From assembly GCA_900544545.1 (NCBI GenBank), contig UQVY01000006.1, positions 1-64,000 of the forward strand: a DNA stretch of 64,000 nucleotides, written 5' to 3'. Below are positions 41,532-50,747 of the stretch, piece after piece. Both the position numbers and the translations under genes were made by a program. Numbering within the stretch: the first letter of the stretch is position 1; each line of letters opens with the position of its first letter. The notes beneath the pieces were generated by a model, which did no database searches, was not told the DNA's origin, and worked only from the letters and a program-made list of their open reading frames with translations. The stretch comes from an uncultured Eubacteriales bacterium. Lineage in GTDB: Bacteria > Bacillota > Clostridia > Christensenellales > CAG-314.

Positions 41532-43943
41532 TCAGTCCCTGAAACAGGAGAAGTACAATATTTGCACGGAAGGTGTTAAATTTTTGAGCATAGTTTTCAC
41601 CGAAAAATAGTTCTTTTCGTCGAGATCGTTGAAGCAATCGTCGAGGATCAGCAGCGGAATTTCGCCGCCGTAGAGGCTTTCCATCAGGCTCAGGCGCATC
41701 AGGAAGCCGATTATCGCCGCCGTGCCGCGGCTGAACGCCGAAACCTGCCGCATCGAACCCGCCTCCTCGACGGTCAAGCCGAAATCCTTGTCGAGCGCGA
41801 TTTTGCTCGGGCCGCCGCTCTTTTCGGTCTCGAAAAGCCCGCTTTTTCCCAGAAGTTTCGCAAGATTTTCACGAAGCTTTGGCAAATAATTGTCGGAAAG
41901 GGCGTTTTCCGCAAGCTTCAGATAGTCGATTGCCTTGTAGGTGTTGGCGAGTTTGCGCGTATAAATGGCGATTTTTTCGTCGCAAAGGGAAATTTCCGTA
42001 CGAATAGCGGAAATATCGGGCGTCTGTTTCCTTATTAAATCGGCGCGAGTCCTTTTGTCGGCAAGAAGCTTTTCGGTTTCGCGAAGCCTGCCGTTAACTG
42101 CCTTCGCGACTTCTTCGGGCGGAATTTTTTCCCATTCTTCGGGATAATCCATCGAAAAAGCCTCGAATGCCCCGCGTTTTTCCTCAAGCTCGGCAAGAAG
42201 TTCGGCTTTATTCTTGTTCAGAACGTCCTTCCTCGCGGACAGGGAAGCCTCCGCGCGAACCTTTTCTTCTTTAAGAGTTTCGACCTTTTTCACAAGCTCG
42301 TTGTAGCCGTTCGTGAGCCTTGTAAGGGCGTCCGAATCGAATTTTGCGGCGTCTTTAAGGTCGTTTTCGTTTTTGGAAAGGAAGTTTTCGAGGTCGATTC
42401 TCGCGAAGTCCGCCTGATTTTTAAGACTGCCGTACCTCACCCTGTCCGCCGCAAGCCGCGACGAAATCTCCGCCGAATAGCCCTCCTCCACGCCTATGTC
42501 CCTCAGACGAGCCGAAAGATTTTCCTTTACGTCGTTTATCGCCTTCTTCTCATCGGAAAGGGCGTTTTCGGTCAGAGAAACGCGCATATCGAACTCGCCG
42601 ACTGCGGTATCGTAGACCTTTTTCGCCGCGGAATAGCTCTTCAAAGCCCCCGAAAGGACGATAAGACCGACGACGAGCAGCACCGCTCCGCCGCCGCAAG
42701 CCGCGTAGGGAACGGCTCCCGCGCCGCGCGAAAACATAAGCACCGCGCCGACAGCCAAGGCTATCGCGCCCAGAATCGCAAGCACGACTCCGACAGCGGT
42801 CTTTTTTCCGTTAAGAAGGGGCTTTTCGACCGAATCCCTTTGCTTTTTAATCTCGTCGGACTCCTCCCGAAGCTTTTCGCAGGTCGCGGTGCGCCTGAAA
42901 ATACCGTTCGTTCCGGCGTCCACGTCCTTGAGAAGCTCTCCGTCGGGAGGCTTTTTAAAGCAAAAGACCGCGGATTCGAGAGCCTCGCGAGCTTCGCGTT
43001 CCTGATTTTCCTTGGTTTCCTTCTCCTTAAGAAGGGGTTGGAGAGACTTCCTTCGCTCCTCGTCGTCCACGCTCGCTTTATGGAAGTCTCTTTGTCGCTC
43101 GAATCGCTTTATTTCGTCGGAAAGAAAGGCGACTTTCTCCGCGGAATCGGCGTCTTTGTTTTCGGAAAGAGCTTCGATTCGCGTTTTAAGCTCCTCGCAC
43201 CTGAGTCCGCATTCGTAGACCTTCGCGTATTCCTCAGCCTGAATCAGCTGCTTTTCGCAAAGCTCTTTATCTCCGAGAAGAGCCTGAGTTTCTTCGGAAA
43301 GGCTTTCCAGACGGCGGAGATTTTCTTCCGCGGAGGAGAGCCCGGTCTGAAGATCGTTCCTCTTGGTCCGCAATTCCTCTATGTAGCCCCGCCTTCCCGT
43401 CCGTGAAAGCACGAATCTCCATTCGTCGAGCTTTTTAACGGCGTCCTCGACGCGGACGTTTTCGGACTCCGTGCTTAAAGAAGCCATCTTCTCGGATATG
43501 CTCGCCGAAGCCGACGGAAGAACGAAGTTCTCGGGAATCATTATACATTTCGTGAAGGCGTCGCGGTCGATTCCAAAGAGCGTTTCGCCCGTATCCGGAC
43601 CGATATCGAGCCTTTCGCCCGTTTTTTCGTCGGTGATGACGCACTTGTCGCCCGCAAGAGTCTTCCCGAAAAACCTCTCTATGCGGACGGATTTTCCTTC
43701 GTTTTCGTAGACGAGAGAGCCTCCGTAATGCTTTCCGCTCCAAGGCTCGTACTTTTTCCTCGGATCGTCGGCGGTTTTACTCCTCGTAACGGGCATTCCG
43801 TAAAACATAGCCTTTATGAAGGCGCAAAGCGTGGTTTTCCCGAAACCGTTGTCCCTGACTATAACGTTAAGACCGTCGTCGAAGGTCATTTTCAGATCCT
43901 TGAGTTTCCCGAAACCGGCGACGTATAATTCCTTTATTTTCAT
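41532..43943 (-). CDS. YhaN-like SMC/SbcC-type ATPase
   Basis: An 803-residue AAA ATPase of the Rad50/SbcC superfamily. The N-terminus is KIKELYVAGFGKLKDLKMTF with Walker A DNGFGKTTL. Long coiled coils follow (about residues 170-330 and 460-640), with a hydrophobic pair of segments near 390-430 (VVLAILGAIALAVGAVLMF and the following one). The C-terminal ABC signature region is MRQVSAFSRGTAAIIGFLMRL and Walker B is IPLLILDDCFNDLD. The internal transmembrane pair is a feature of YhaN, unlike SbcC. It is partnered with the nuclease gene 18 bp upstream, in a presumed DNA-end-processing complex. AAGGAG precedes the start. Confidence 0.88.
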   Translation of the reverse strand: MKIKELYVAGFGKLKDLKMTFDDGLNVIVRDNGFGKTTLCAFIKAMFYGMPVTRSKTADDPRKKYEPWSGKHYGGSLVYENEGKSVRIERFFGKTLAGDKCVITDEKTGERLDIGPDTGETLFGIDRDAFTKCIMIPENFVLPSASASISEKMASLSTESENVRVEDAVKKLDEWRFVLSRTGRRGYIEELRTKRNDLQTGLSSAEENLRRLESLSEETQALLGDKELCEKQLIQAEEYAKVYECGLRCEELKTRIEALSENKDADSAEKVAFLSDEIKRFERQRDFHKASVDDEERRKSLQPLLKEKETKENQEREAREALESAVFCFKKPPDGELLKDVDAGTNGIFRRTATCEKLREESDEIKKQRDSVEKPLLNGKKTAVGVVLAILGAIALAVGAVLMFSRGAGAVPYAACGGGAVLLVVGLIVLSGALKSYSAAKKVYDTAVGEFDMRVSLTENALSDEKKAINDVKENLSARLRDIGVEEGYSAEISSRLAADRVRYGSLKNQADFARIDLENFLSKNENDLKDAAKFDSDALTRLTNGYNELVKKVETLKEEKVRAEASLSARKDVLNKNKAELLAELEEKRGAFEAFSMDYPEEWEKIPPEEVAKAVNGRLRETEKLLADKRTRADLIRKQTPDISAIRTEISLCDEKIAIYTRKLANTYKAIDYLKLAENALSDNYLPKLRENLAKLLGKSGLFETEKSGGPSKIALDKDFGLTVEEAGSMRQVSAFSRGTAAIIGFLMRLSLMESLYGGEIPLLILDDCFNDLDEKNYFSVKTMLKNLTPSVQILYFSCFRD

Positions 43944-43961
43944 CGTCAGAAGTCTCCTTTA

Positions 43962-45005
43962 TCAGAGAGAATCCACGTTTTCGCCCTTGAGCGCGGCGTA
44001 TCCGTAACGCAGAATCTCGTTTTTGTCGTCGGCCGTAAGCTCCTTGTCGGCAAGCACGATGTTCCTGAATTCCTCGTAAAGCGCGGACGAACCGAATTCC
44101 TCGTCCGCAATCCCTGTCTTGTCCTCCACCCTTATATCTCCGAAGCCCGAACCGAGCCTCTTGCCTATGTATTCGCAGTCGACGCGCAAGGTCGAGGTTT
44201 TTCCGGTAAGAATCAGCTTTACGTAGTCGCCTTTTTCGGCTCCGCTCTTCAAAAGAAAATCCGAAAGCGCGGAAATATCGACCTCCTCGCCTTTGAGTTC
44301 GTAGGTCAGAACGAAGAACTCCGATTCGTTCGTCGGGACGAATTCGTGAGTACGTTTTTCCGTATCGAAAACGACGAAACCTTTTTCGCCCGTATCGTCG
44401 AAGCCTCTCGCGGCGGGCGTACCCGGGATAACGTATTCTCCGCGGCCGCATTTGCCCGAAGAATAAGAATGATAATGGCCGAGAGCAAGATAGTCCAGAG
44501 GCTTTCCTTCAAAGCAATCGGGATTTATAAGACAGCGGTCGATTTTCGCTCCGACGGCGGCGTGAAACATAAGAATATTCGTCCTTTCGGGATTTAAAGA
44601 CAGGTCTTTCGCATCGATTGTCTCGTCGTCCGAAGCAAAAAGACTTACGCTTTCGCCGAGATCGTATTCGCTTATACCCTTTCCGAAAAGAAAAACGTTT
44701 TCGGGAAGGCGCATACGGAATTCGAGGGGCAGACCGGAATCGTGGTTGCCGTTAATGAGATAAAAGGAGATACCCGAATGCTGACGGAAAACCGAAAGCA
44801 CGGCGTCCCTCATATCCGCGGAGGGCATCGACGTATCGAAAAGATCGCCCGCAATCAGAAACTTCGTAATTCCGTTTTCCTTCGCGTAATCGGCAATCTT
44901 ACCGAATACGAGAACGCCTTTCCTCCTCATTTCGGCGGCGACTTTCGGCGGAAATCCCGCAAAGGCTCCTCCTATATGCAGGTCGGCGGTATGCAGAATC
45001 TTCAT
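43962..45005 (-). CDS. YhaO-like metallophosphoesterase (SbcD/Mre11 family)
   Basis: A 347-residue nuclease. The calcineurin-like motifs are ILHTADLHIGG, FLIAGDLFDTS, LINGNHDSG and LGHYHSY, supplying the two-metal site. The C-terminal region mediates partner binding in SbcD/Mre11 relatives. It precedes the YhaN ATPase gene, matching yhaO-yhaN of Bacillus. GGAGG precedes the ATG, one base from the upstream HAD gene's stop. Confidence 0.9.
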   Translation of the reverse strand: MKILHTADLHIGGAFAGFPPKVAAEMRRKGVLVFGKIADYAKENGITKFLIAGDLFDTSMPSADMRDAVLSVFRQHSGISFYLINGNHDSGLPLEFRMRLPENVFLFGKGISEYDLGESVSLFASDDETIDAKDLSLNPERTNILMFHAAVGAKIDRCLINPDCFEGKPLDYLALGHYHSYSSGKCGRGEYVIPGTPAARGFDDTGEKGFVVFDTEKRTHEFVPTNESEFFVLTYELKGEEVDISALSDFLLKSGAEKGDYVKLILTGKTSTLRVDCEYIGKRLGSGFGDIRVEDKTGIADEEFGSSALYEEFRNIVLADKELTADDKNEILRYGYAALKGENVDSL

Positions 45006-45006
45006 T

Positions 45007-45873
45007 TTAACCTCCTTTCAGACTGTTCTTTCCCTCGTAAAGAGGATTTTCCGAAAACGCGCATTCTTCGATTATATGAAAAACGGCGTCCTCGTCGCAG
45101 GTATAATCGGAAACGAATACGGCTTGCCTTTTAGTTTCCTCGTCGGCGTTTTTCACGGCTATTCCGCAGCCCGTACAGGTCAGCATAGACACGTCTATCG
45201 AGCTGTCGCCGACCGTTACTATATCGGCGGGAGATATCTTCATAGCCTCGGCAAGTTTAAGCACAGCCGCGCCTTTGGTGCTGCTGATATGGACGGCTTC
45301 GATGAATTCGGGCGTGCTTATCGACGCCTGAATATCCGAAGGAATCCTGTCCGAAGCTTTTTCCATTATATTCTTAATCTTTTCCGGCCCGTCTACTATC
45401 AGAATCTTCCTTACGCCGAAATTACCGTCCGAAATCCACTGCTTCAGGTTCTCGCGGACGATAACCTCGACTTTCGTCATCTTTATATAATACGCGCGTC
45501 TTTCGTTGTCTTTATTACAGAAAATTCCGTCGGTCGTATAGGCTATCACGAAGGAATCGTTGTCGGGCGCGAAAAGTTCGATAAGAAAACAGGCTTCATC
45601 CGTCGTCATATACGTATCGGAAATTATTTTTCCGTCGGTATCGGCCACTATACTTCCGTGATAGGCTATCTTAAAGCCCGTAAGACCGTAATCGCGGTAT
45701 ATAAGGTCGAGAGAAGGCAAAGCCCTTCCCGTACAGACGCCGAAAATCCCACCCTCGGACTGAAAATTCTTTATCGCTTTGACCGTTCTTTCGGATATAG
45801 TTCTGTCCGTTTTACTCAGGGACAAATCGAAATCGCAGACAAGCATTTTATATCCTTTTTCAAGTAGCTTCAT
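45007..45873 (-). CDS. Cof-type HAD-IIB hydrolase
   Basis: A 288-residue haloacid-dehalogenase phosphatase. Motif I is VCDFDLSLSKTD (DxD-like, though the second D is displaced compared with the usual DxDGT), followed by RTVKAIKNFQSEGGIFGVCTGR (motif II region) and the C-terminal VTVGDSSIDVSML with a late GCGIAVKNADEETK (motif IV). These act on small phosphorylated metabolites. GGAG precedes the ATG. The DLSLS in place of DLDGT in motif I is unusual: the general acid at D+2 is replaced, so activity may be altered. Confidence 0.85.
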   Translation of the reverse strand: MKLLEKGYKMLVCDFDLSLSKTDRTISERTVKAIKNFQSEGGIFGVCTGRALPSLDLIYRDYGLTGFKIAYHGSIVADTDGKIISDTYMTTDEACFLIELFAPDNDSFVIAYTTDGIFCNKDNERRAYYIKMTKVEVIVRENLKQWISDGNFGVRKILIVDGPEKIKNIMEKASDRIPSDIQASISTPEFIEAVHISSTKGAAVLKLAEAMKISPADIVTVGDSSIDVSMLTCTGCGIAVKNADEETKRQAVFVSDYTCDEDAVFHIIEECAFSENPLYEGKNSLKGG

Positions 45874-46125
45874 AAACTTTCTCCGAAAAGGCGAAAAAAA
45901 TCCGCCTTTGAAATTATATTATAGCACTTCTTTCCGATTAAGTCAATCCGCACGCCCGACCGCCTTGTAATTTGCGCGCGGGTTTTTATAAACTATACAA
46001 AGTCTTATAAAAAATCCTCGTAGGAGGTTAATAAAGTCGTACGGGTTTTCATAAAGTCGGGATTATCGCGTTTTAAAAAAAATTCTTCGTCAATAATGTT
46101 AGTAAAATCCCGAAAGGAGGACTAT

Positions 46126-46791
46126 ATGAAAGAACAGCAAACAAAATTGCCCGTAAAAAGCCTGATTAAACGCTACGCGCCTATCGCGGTCATAGTATTA
46201 TGCGTGATTGCGATAGCGACGATACTGCTCGTTACCGGTCTCAAAGGACGGGAGCAGACGAAAAACCCCGACGATAACGTCAAACCCGAAGTCAAACCGT
46301 CGGACAACACCGATGATAAAGACGACCTCAGTCAGTACGTTCAGAATCCCGACGACAAACCCGTAGTCAAACCGAAGAAAACCTGGTGCCTGCCTGTTAA
46401 GAATTACACCATCGGAATGGATTACTCCGCTACCGAATTCACTTATTCCGAAACGCTCAGGGAATGGCTCATTCATAAAGCAATAGACTTCATCGTAGAG
46501 GAAAACGCGGAGGTATTTGCGGTTACCGACGGCACAATCGAGAGCATAACCACGACCGTTATGGAGGGAACGACTATCGTTATAATTCACGACGACGGAA
46601 TAAGAAGCGTCTACTCCTCACTCAAGGCGGAACCGCCCGTCAAAATCAATCAGAGAGTTTCGGCGGGAACGGTCATAGGTTACGCGTCGGACAGCGGCTA
46701 CGGAGAGTTTATGCAGGGCGCGCACGTGCATTTCGAAATGAGTAAGGACAAGGTCGTCGTAAACCCGAGAGATTATCTTAAAGAAATCTGA
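46126..46791 (+). CDS. M23 family metallopeptidase, SpoIIQ-like
   Basis: A 221-residue protein starting at 46126 (MKEQQTKLPVKS) after AAGGAGG. One N-terminal membrane helix (IAVIVLCVIAIATILLVTG) is followed by an acidic low-complexity linker and a LytM domain. The zinc-binding residues are present: HKAIDF (HxxxD) and HVHFE (HxH). Intact zinc motifs suggest either an active endopeptidase or a Clostridium-type SpoIIQ that keeps the site. In spore formers this protein forms the forespore side of the channel with SpoIIIAH. Confidence 0.82.
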   Translation: MKEQQTKLPVKSLIKRYAPIAVIVLCVIAIATILLVTGLKGREQTKNPDDNVKPEVKPSDNTDDKDDLSQYVQNPDDKPVVKPKKTWCLPVKNYTIGMDYSATEFTYSETLREWLIHKAIDFIVEENAEVFAVTDGTIESITTTVMEGTTIVIIHDDGIRSVYSSLKAEPPVKINQRVSAGTVIGYASDSGYGEFMQGAHVHFEMSKDKVVVNPRDYLKEI

Positions 46792-46882
46792 CCGAGAAAT
46801 TTACTGCTTTCCTGAAAAGAGCCGAAGTCGAGGAATTTCAGAAAAATTAAAGATTATACCGAAGAATCGGAGTCAAAACAAA

Positions 46883-46913
46883 CCGCCGCAAAAAAAACGC
46901 GGCGGTGTTTTTT
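46883..46913 (+). terminator. Terminator of the M23 gene
   Basis: CCGCCGC (46883-46889) with GCGGCGG (46899-46905), then TGTTTTTT. Confidence 0.9.
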
Positions 46914-47011
46914 ATCGTTTAAGCTCCGCTAAAAGAGAAAATCGAAACTTAATCCGGACGAGAAATCAACCGACGGAAAATCTTCAATCGATTCAATCGC
47001 GGAAAACGAGA

Positions 47012-47548
47012 TCAGTCGTCGCCGTTGACCCGAACGAATTCGCGCATACATTTTTCGATAATCTTTCGGGCGTAATCGGCGTCGTGAAGAGTGTCGACGG
47101 AGGTTTCCTTGCCTTCGAGAGCCTTGTAGACGCTGAAAAAGTGCATCATTTCGTCGGTTATGTGGCGGGGAAGCTCGCTTATGGACTTGAAACTGTTATA
47201 GGCGGGATCGCCGTAGGGAATCGCGATTATCTTTTCGTCCGAACAGTTCTGATCCTGCATATCTATCATTCCTATCGGATAACAGCGCACGAGAGTATTC
47301 TTCTCTATCTCCTCGCTGCACAAAACGAGAACGTCGAGATGATCCCCGTCCTCGGCAAGAGTCCTCGGAATGAGTCCGTAACTCGAGGGATAATGAGTCG
47401 ATGTGTAAAGCACGCGGTCGAGAATCATATATCCCGTTTCCTTATCCAGCTCGAACTTCTTTTTCGTTCCCTTCTTGATTTCGATAAGAGCTATGAAATC
47501 GTCGGGCTTGATCCTGTCTTTGCGTATTCTGTCAATCGCAGCTATCAT
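47012..47548 (-). CDS. ppa: Inorganic pyrophosphatase, family I
   Basis: A 178-residue soluble family I pyrophosphatase. The signature DGDHLDVLVL with its clustered aspartates is the metal-binding core, and SSYGLIPRTLAEDGDHLD precedes it in the standard order. It hydrolyses PPi to drive biosynthesis. Coexistence with a PPi-type phosphofructokinase at 51941-53167 means PPi is both an energy donor and a waste product in this cell. GGGAGG precedes the ATG. Confidence 0.93.
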   Translation of the reverse strand: MIAAIDRIRKDRIKPDDFIALIEIKKGTKKKFELDKETGYMILDRVLYTSTHYPSSYGLIPRTLAEDGDHLDVLVLCSEEIEKNTLVRCYPIGMIDMQDQNCSDEKIIAIPYGDPAYNSFKSISELPRHITDEMMHFFSVYKALEGKETSVDTLHDADYARKIIEKCMREFVRVNGDD

Positions 47549-47565
47549 TATTACTTTCCTCCCAT

Positions 47566-47596
47566 AAAAAGAAAGCTCCCTGCTAAATGCGGGAGC
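47566..47596 (-). terminator. Terminator between lgt and ppa
   Basis: GCTCCC (47575-47580) with GGGAGC (47591-47596), followed on the minus strand by TTTCTTTTT. Confidence 0.75.
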
Positions 47597-47606
47597 AACC
47601 GCGGCG

Positions 47607-48461
47607 TCAGACTTGTCTCCCGACGCCGACCGAAGGCACTGCCTTCCTCAGCCTTTTCGAAACGGTTACGAGAACATACACGCCGTACGCAAACAGAAAC
47701 AGACTTATGAACTGCGAGACAGACAGGAATAAAATCGTTCCGCGCGTATCGTCACGGAAAAACTCGACGATAAACCTGAACACCGGATACGCGGTCAGAT
47801 AAATACCGCATATCAGGCCTCGTTTTCCGTCGGTTTCCGCGCCCTTTTTGTAAACCAGAATATACACGAGAAGCAGAGCCGCAAAAAGAAGGAGATTAAA
47901 GCCGACTTCGAACAATTGAGTCGGAATGACCTTGCCTACGCTGCTGCCGTAGGGGAATTCCACTCCCAAAGGTCCGTCGGTATGCCTTCCGTAGCAGCAA
48001 CCCGCAAGAAAACAGCCTACTCTTCCTATCGCGTGGCACAAAGGAAGAACTATAAGTATCATATCGCCCGTCTTATAAAAGCCGACGTTCTCTTTTTTAC
48101 AGAAAACGACAAGCCCCAGAAGCCCGCCTAAAAATCCGCCGTAGTACATAAGCGCGGAAAAAAGCTTCAGCGCACTCGATTTAATCGTTTCCCACGAGGA
48201 AAAATCGATTTCGGGAATCCTGAAAAGCAACGAAAAGACGTGCGAACCCAGAAGCCCGAATACCGCCATATAAACCACAAGCCAGCAGAGCTGCCCGAAT
48301 TTAAGGGAAAATTTCTTGTAAATAAAAAGCACGAGAACCGCTCCGCATACGAAAGCAAGCGTCATCATCGCCCCGTATGCGGGAATCCCGACGGCACCTT
48401 CGATCCCGAAAACGTTCTTTACGAAATCGCCCCACCAGCTTTCAAAAAACCACGCGTGCAT
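47607..48461 (-). CDS. lgt: Prolipoprotein diacylglyceryl transferase
   Basis: A 284-residue polytopic membrane enzyme with about seven helices. The Lgt signature HAIGRVGCFLAGCCYGR is present, preceded by YYGGFLGGLLG. It transfers diacylglycerol from phosphatidylglycerol to lipobox cysteines, so it would modify the lipoproteins seen elsewhere in the window. GGAGG precedes the ATG. Confidence 0.96.
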   Translation of the reverse strand: MHAWFFESWWGDFVKNVFGIEGAVGIPAYGAMMTLAFVCGAVLVLFIYKKFSLKFGQLCWLVVYMAVFGLLGSHVFSLLFRIPEIDFSSWETIKSSALKLFSALMYYGGFLGGLLGLVVFCKKENVGFYKTGDMILIVLPLCHAIGRVGCFLAGCCYGRHTDGPLGVEFPYGSSVGKVIPTQLFEVGFNLLLFAALLLVYILVYKKGAETDGKRGLICGIYLTAYPVFRFIVEFFRDDTRGTILFLSVSQFISLFLFAYGVYVLVTVSKRLRKAVPSVGVGRQV

Positions 48462-48474
48462 AATTTATCCTCCG

Positions 48475-49077
48475 TTATTCTTTCGGGCAAACATCGGTTT
48501 CGGACGAAAGCCTTACGCTCGATTCCAGCCCGAGAAGAAAACGCTTGACCGAAAGACTGCTTTCCTTACCTCTTTCGGTAGTGAAGCCTCCGACGCCCGC
48601 CGACGACACAACCCTGTGGCACGGAATAACGAGCGGAAGCGGATTGCGCTTCAACGCCTGACCGACTGCCCGCGGACTTCTTATTCCCAGCCTTTCCGCA
48701 ATAAATCCGTAGGGTACTCTTTCTCCGTAGGGAATAAGACTTACTTCTCCGAGAACCCTTTTCGTGAAATCCGTCGCCCGAAGCTCCGCGGGAAAATCGA
48801 AAAATCTCCGCTTCCCTTCGAGATATTCGTTAATCTGAAGCTCAGCGGCTTTGCAGCACCCGACCGAAGCTTCGTCCGAACCGCAGAAAAGACCTTCCTT
48901 CGGAAAATCCCCTATAAACCGCAGCGAAATCAGCTTCCCGTCCTCGGCAATAAGACAGATATTCCCGATTCGCGAGGAGAAAACCAGTCCCGCGGACTTA
49001 TGATTGTTCATAGACTTAGGACTATCCATAGACTCGGGATTGTTCGCAGACTTGGAAGCGGTTTTCTTTACGGACAT
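48475..49077 (-). CDS. ogt: Methylated-DNA-protein-cysteine methyltransferase
   Basis: A 200-residue O6-alkylguanine repair protein. The acceptor cysteine lies in LVIPCHRVVSS, after the helix-turn-helix region IPYGERVPYGFIAERLG and RAVGQALKRNP. The first 28 residues form a low-complexity S/N/K/P tail not found in most homologues. The start follows the J-domain gene's stop by six bases without a clear RBS, so coupling is likely. Confidence 0.93.
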   Translation of the reverse strand: MSVKKTASKSANNPESMDSPKSMNNHKSAGLVFSSRIGNICLIAEDGKLISLRFIGDFPKEGLFCGSDEASVGCCKAAELQINEYLEGKRRFFDFPAELRATDFTKRVLGEVSLIPYGERVPYGFIAERLGIRSPRAVGQALKRNPLPLVIPCHRVVSSAGVGGFTTERGKESSLSVKRFLLGLESSVRLSSETDVCPKE

Positions 49078-49083
49078 ACGGAA

Positions 49084-49806
49084 TCAGCGGCAGCACATAC
49101 CCGAAGCGCAGTTGCAGCACATATTCGCAAGACAGACGTCGCCGCACCAATGCCCCGTACACGTACCGTTGCCCGCGCCGTAATCCGCCGACGAAGAATA
49201 ATGAGATTCGTCGCGCGAAGTGAACTTTTCGGGATTTATGGTCTTACTGGACATAATCTTGGTCAGCTTCTCCATAGAGCTTTTGTATTTGGGATTATTC
49301 GGCTCCATATTGAGCGCGAATCCGAGCTGCTTCTTGGATTCGAGATACCAGTTTTTCTTGTAATAGACTATCGACTGAAGATAATGCCATTCAGCCGTCC
49401 TTTCGTCCATATCGTCGAGAAGCTTCTGAGCTTCGGTGAGATTATCTGCCTTTATCTGCTCCTCTATCTTCCTGTAATATCCTTCGTTATCGGTCTTTTC
49501 GTCCCTTTCGAAAGAGAATTCGTCGGGATTGACCTTATCTCCGCCCGCATCCGAAGCGTCGGATTTTGCCGCATCCGTACCGAAAGCCTTTCCAGCTCCG
49601 CTCGACCTGCGGTTAAGTTCGTCCATACAGCGAGCGTATGCCTTATCCAGAGCGTCGAGCTTTCTCGCGGCCTCTTCGCCCTCCTGCCCCGACGTAAACA
49701 TCTTCGAGGACAACTCGGCTCTCTTGTTCATATAAGCCGAGTGAATCTCCGTTGCGGAAGCGTTCTTGTCAACGCCGAGAATATCGTAAAATTCGTAGTC
49801 GTTCAT
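49084..49806 (-). CDS. J-domain protein with cysteine-rich C-terminus
   Basis: A 240-residue protein. The start at 49806 (MNDYEFYDILGVDKN) follows GGAG. The J domain (1-65) has NDYEFYDILGVDKNASATEI, split here by position, but no HPD triad is visible in the following loop (MNKRAELSSKMF), so it probably does not stimulate DnaK normally. A TPR-like middle section (LTEAQKLLDDMDERTAEW) follows. The last 27 residues hold eight cysteines (GTCTGHWCGDV, then MCCNC and MCCR), a possible metal or disulfide cluster. It forms a pair with the DUF5685 gene 17 bp upstream, a recurrent Clostridial arrangement. Confidence 0.8.
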   Translation of the reverse strand: MNDYEFYDILGVDKNASATEIHSAYMNKRAELSSKMFTSGQEGEEAARKLDALDKAYARCMDELNRRSSGAGKAFGTDAAKSDASDAGGDKVNPDEFSFERDEKTDNEGYYRKIEEQIKADNLTEAQKLLDDMDERTAEWHYLQSIVYYKKNWYLESKKQLGFALNMEPNNPKYKSSMEKLTKIMSSKTINPEKFTSRDESHYSSSADYGAGNGTCTGHWCGDVCLANMCCNCASGMCCR

Positions 49807-49823
49807 CTGTTTCTCCGTGCGGC

Positions 49824-50684
49824 CTATTTCTTTCCGCCGCTTATATACTTGCCGAAGATTTCTTCGGTCTTGTTCCTGAGGGATATATGGAAAACGTTCC
49901 TGAGTACGCACGAGTACGCCTTAAGCTCGAGGTCGTTATAGCACTTCGCGGCGTAATTCAGCGTGTTGTAGAAAAGAAACTGAAGCTCGTCGTAATTCCT
50001 TCCGACAATCTCGCGGGCGTCTTCCCCTCCGAAGGCGGCTCGTATAGGGTTATAGACCTTTTTGGCTATGTCCTTCCCGAGGTCATCCAAAGCGTCGATA
50101 AGATATATCCACTTCCCGACGTTATAGCAAAGCCCGAGAAGGTTCCTGTCGGCTTTTTCACCGACAAGACCTATGCACACGTCCCGACTCAGAGCCGCAA
50201 AAGGTTCGGAAACTTCGTCGAGAATACCGCAGCCGCTCTTTTCCTTTTCGTAAAGCTCGGAAAGCCTCTCCGAAATCGCTTCGTCGAAATCCGGACGGAT
50301 ACTCCGCGCCTTATCCCGTACCTTCCTGAAAGACCTGACGGCTATTCCGCTCAATAAACTCCTTTCGTCCCTGTAATCGTCCAGAAGCTTATAATAAAAC
50401 AGAAGGGCGTTGTATACCGCAAGGTCTTCGGTTATCTTATCCGTTTCCATAAGAAGCCTTTCCTTCACGGGAGACATTACGCACCTTCCCTTATACGGGA
50501 CGGCGTTGACGCCCAGAAAAGAGTGAAAAAGGACGCTGAGAACGTTTACGTCGTTCCCTACCCACAGCCGAGCCACGTTCCCGAAAAGCTTCTTGGTCGC
50601 AAGACACGTCCCGCAGGTAAAGGTATGAAAAACGCCAGCCTGATTCTCCGGCAAGTCCTTATCTATGCTTAAATATCCGAACAC
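49824..50684 (-). CDS. DUF5685 family protein
   Basis: A 286-residue protein starting with GTG at 50684, AAGGAG ten bases before it. The N-terminus FGYLSIDKDLPENQAGVF and the cysteines of TCGTCLATKKLFG and later GRCVMSP are the family landmarks. The rest is helical and contains YKLLDDYRDE and IYLIDALDDLGKD, aspartate-rich helices reminiscent of prenyltransferase-like bundles. Function unknown. It is followed by the J-domain gene; the two travel together in gut Clostridia. Confidence 0.8.
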   Translation of the reverse strand: MFGYLSIDKDLPENQAGVFHTFTCGTCLATKKLFGNVARLWVGNDVNVLSVLFHSFLGVNAVPYKGRCVMSPVKERLLMETDKITEDLAVYNALLFYYKLLDDYRDERSLLSGIAVRSFRKVRDKARSIRPDFDEAISERLSELYEKEKSGCGILDEVSEPFAALSRDVCIGLVGEKADRNLLGLCYNVGKWIYLIDALDDLGKDIAKKVYNPIRAAFGGEDAREIVGRNYDELQFLFYNTLNYAAKCYNDLELKAYSCVLRNVFHISLRNKTEEIFGKYISGGKK

Positions 50685-50747
50685 TCTCCGTTTCTCCTTA
50701 CGCGATAATGATACTTTTCCGCCGTTAATACAGTATTAAACGGAAAA

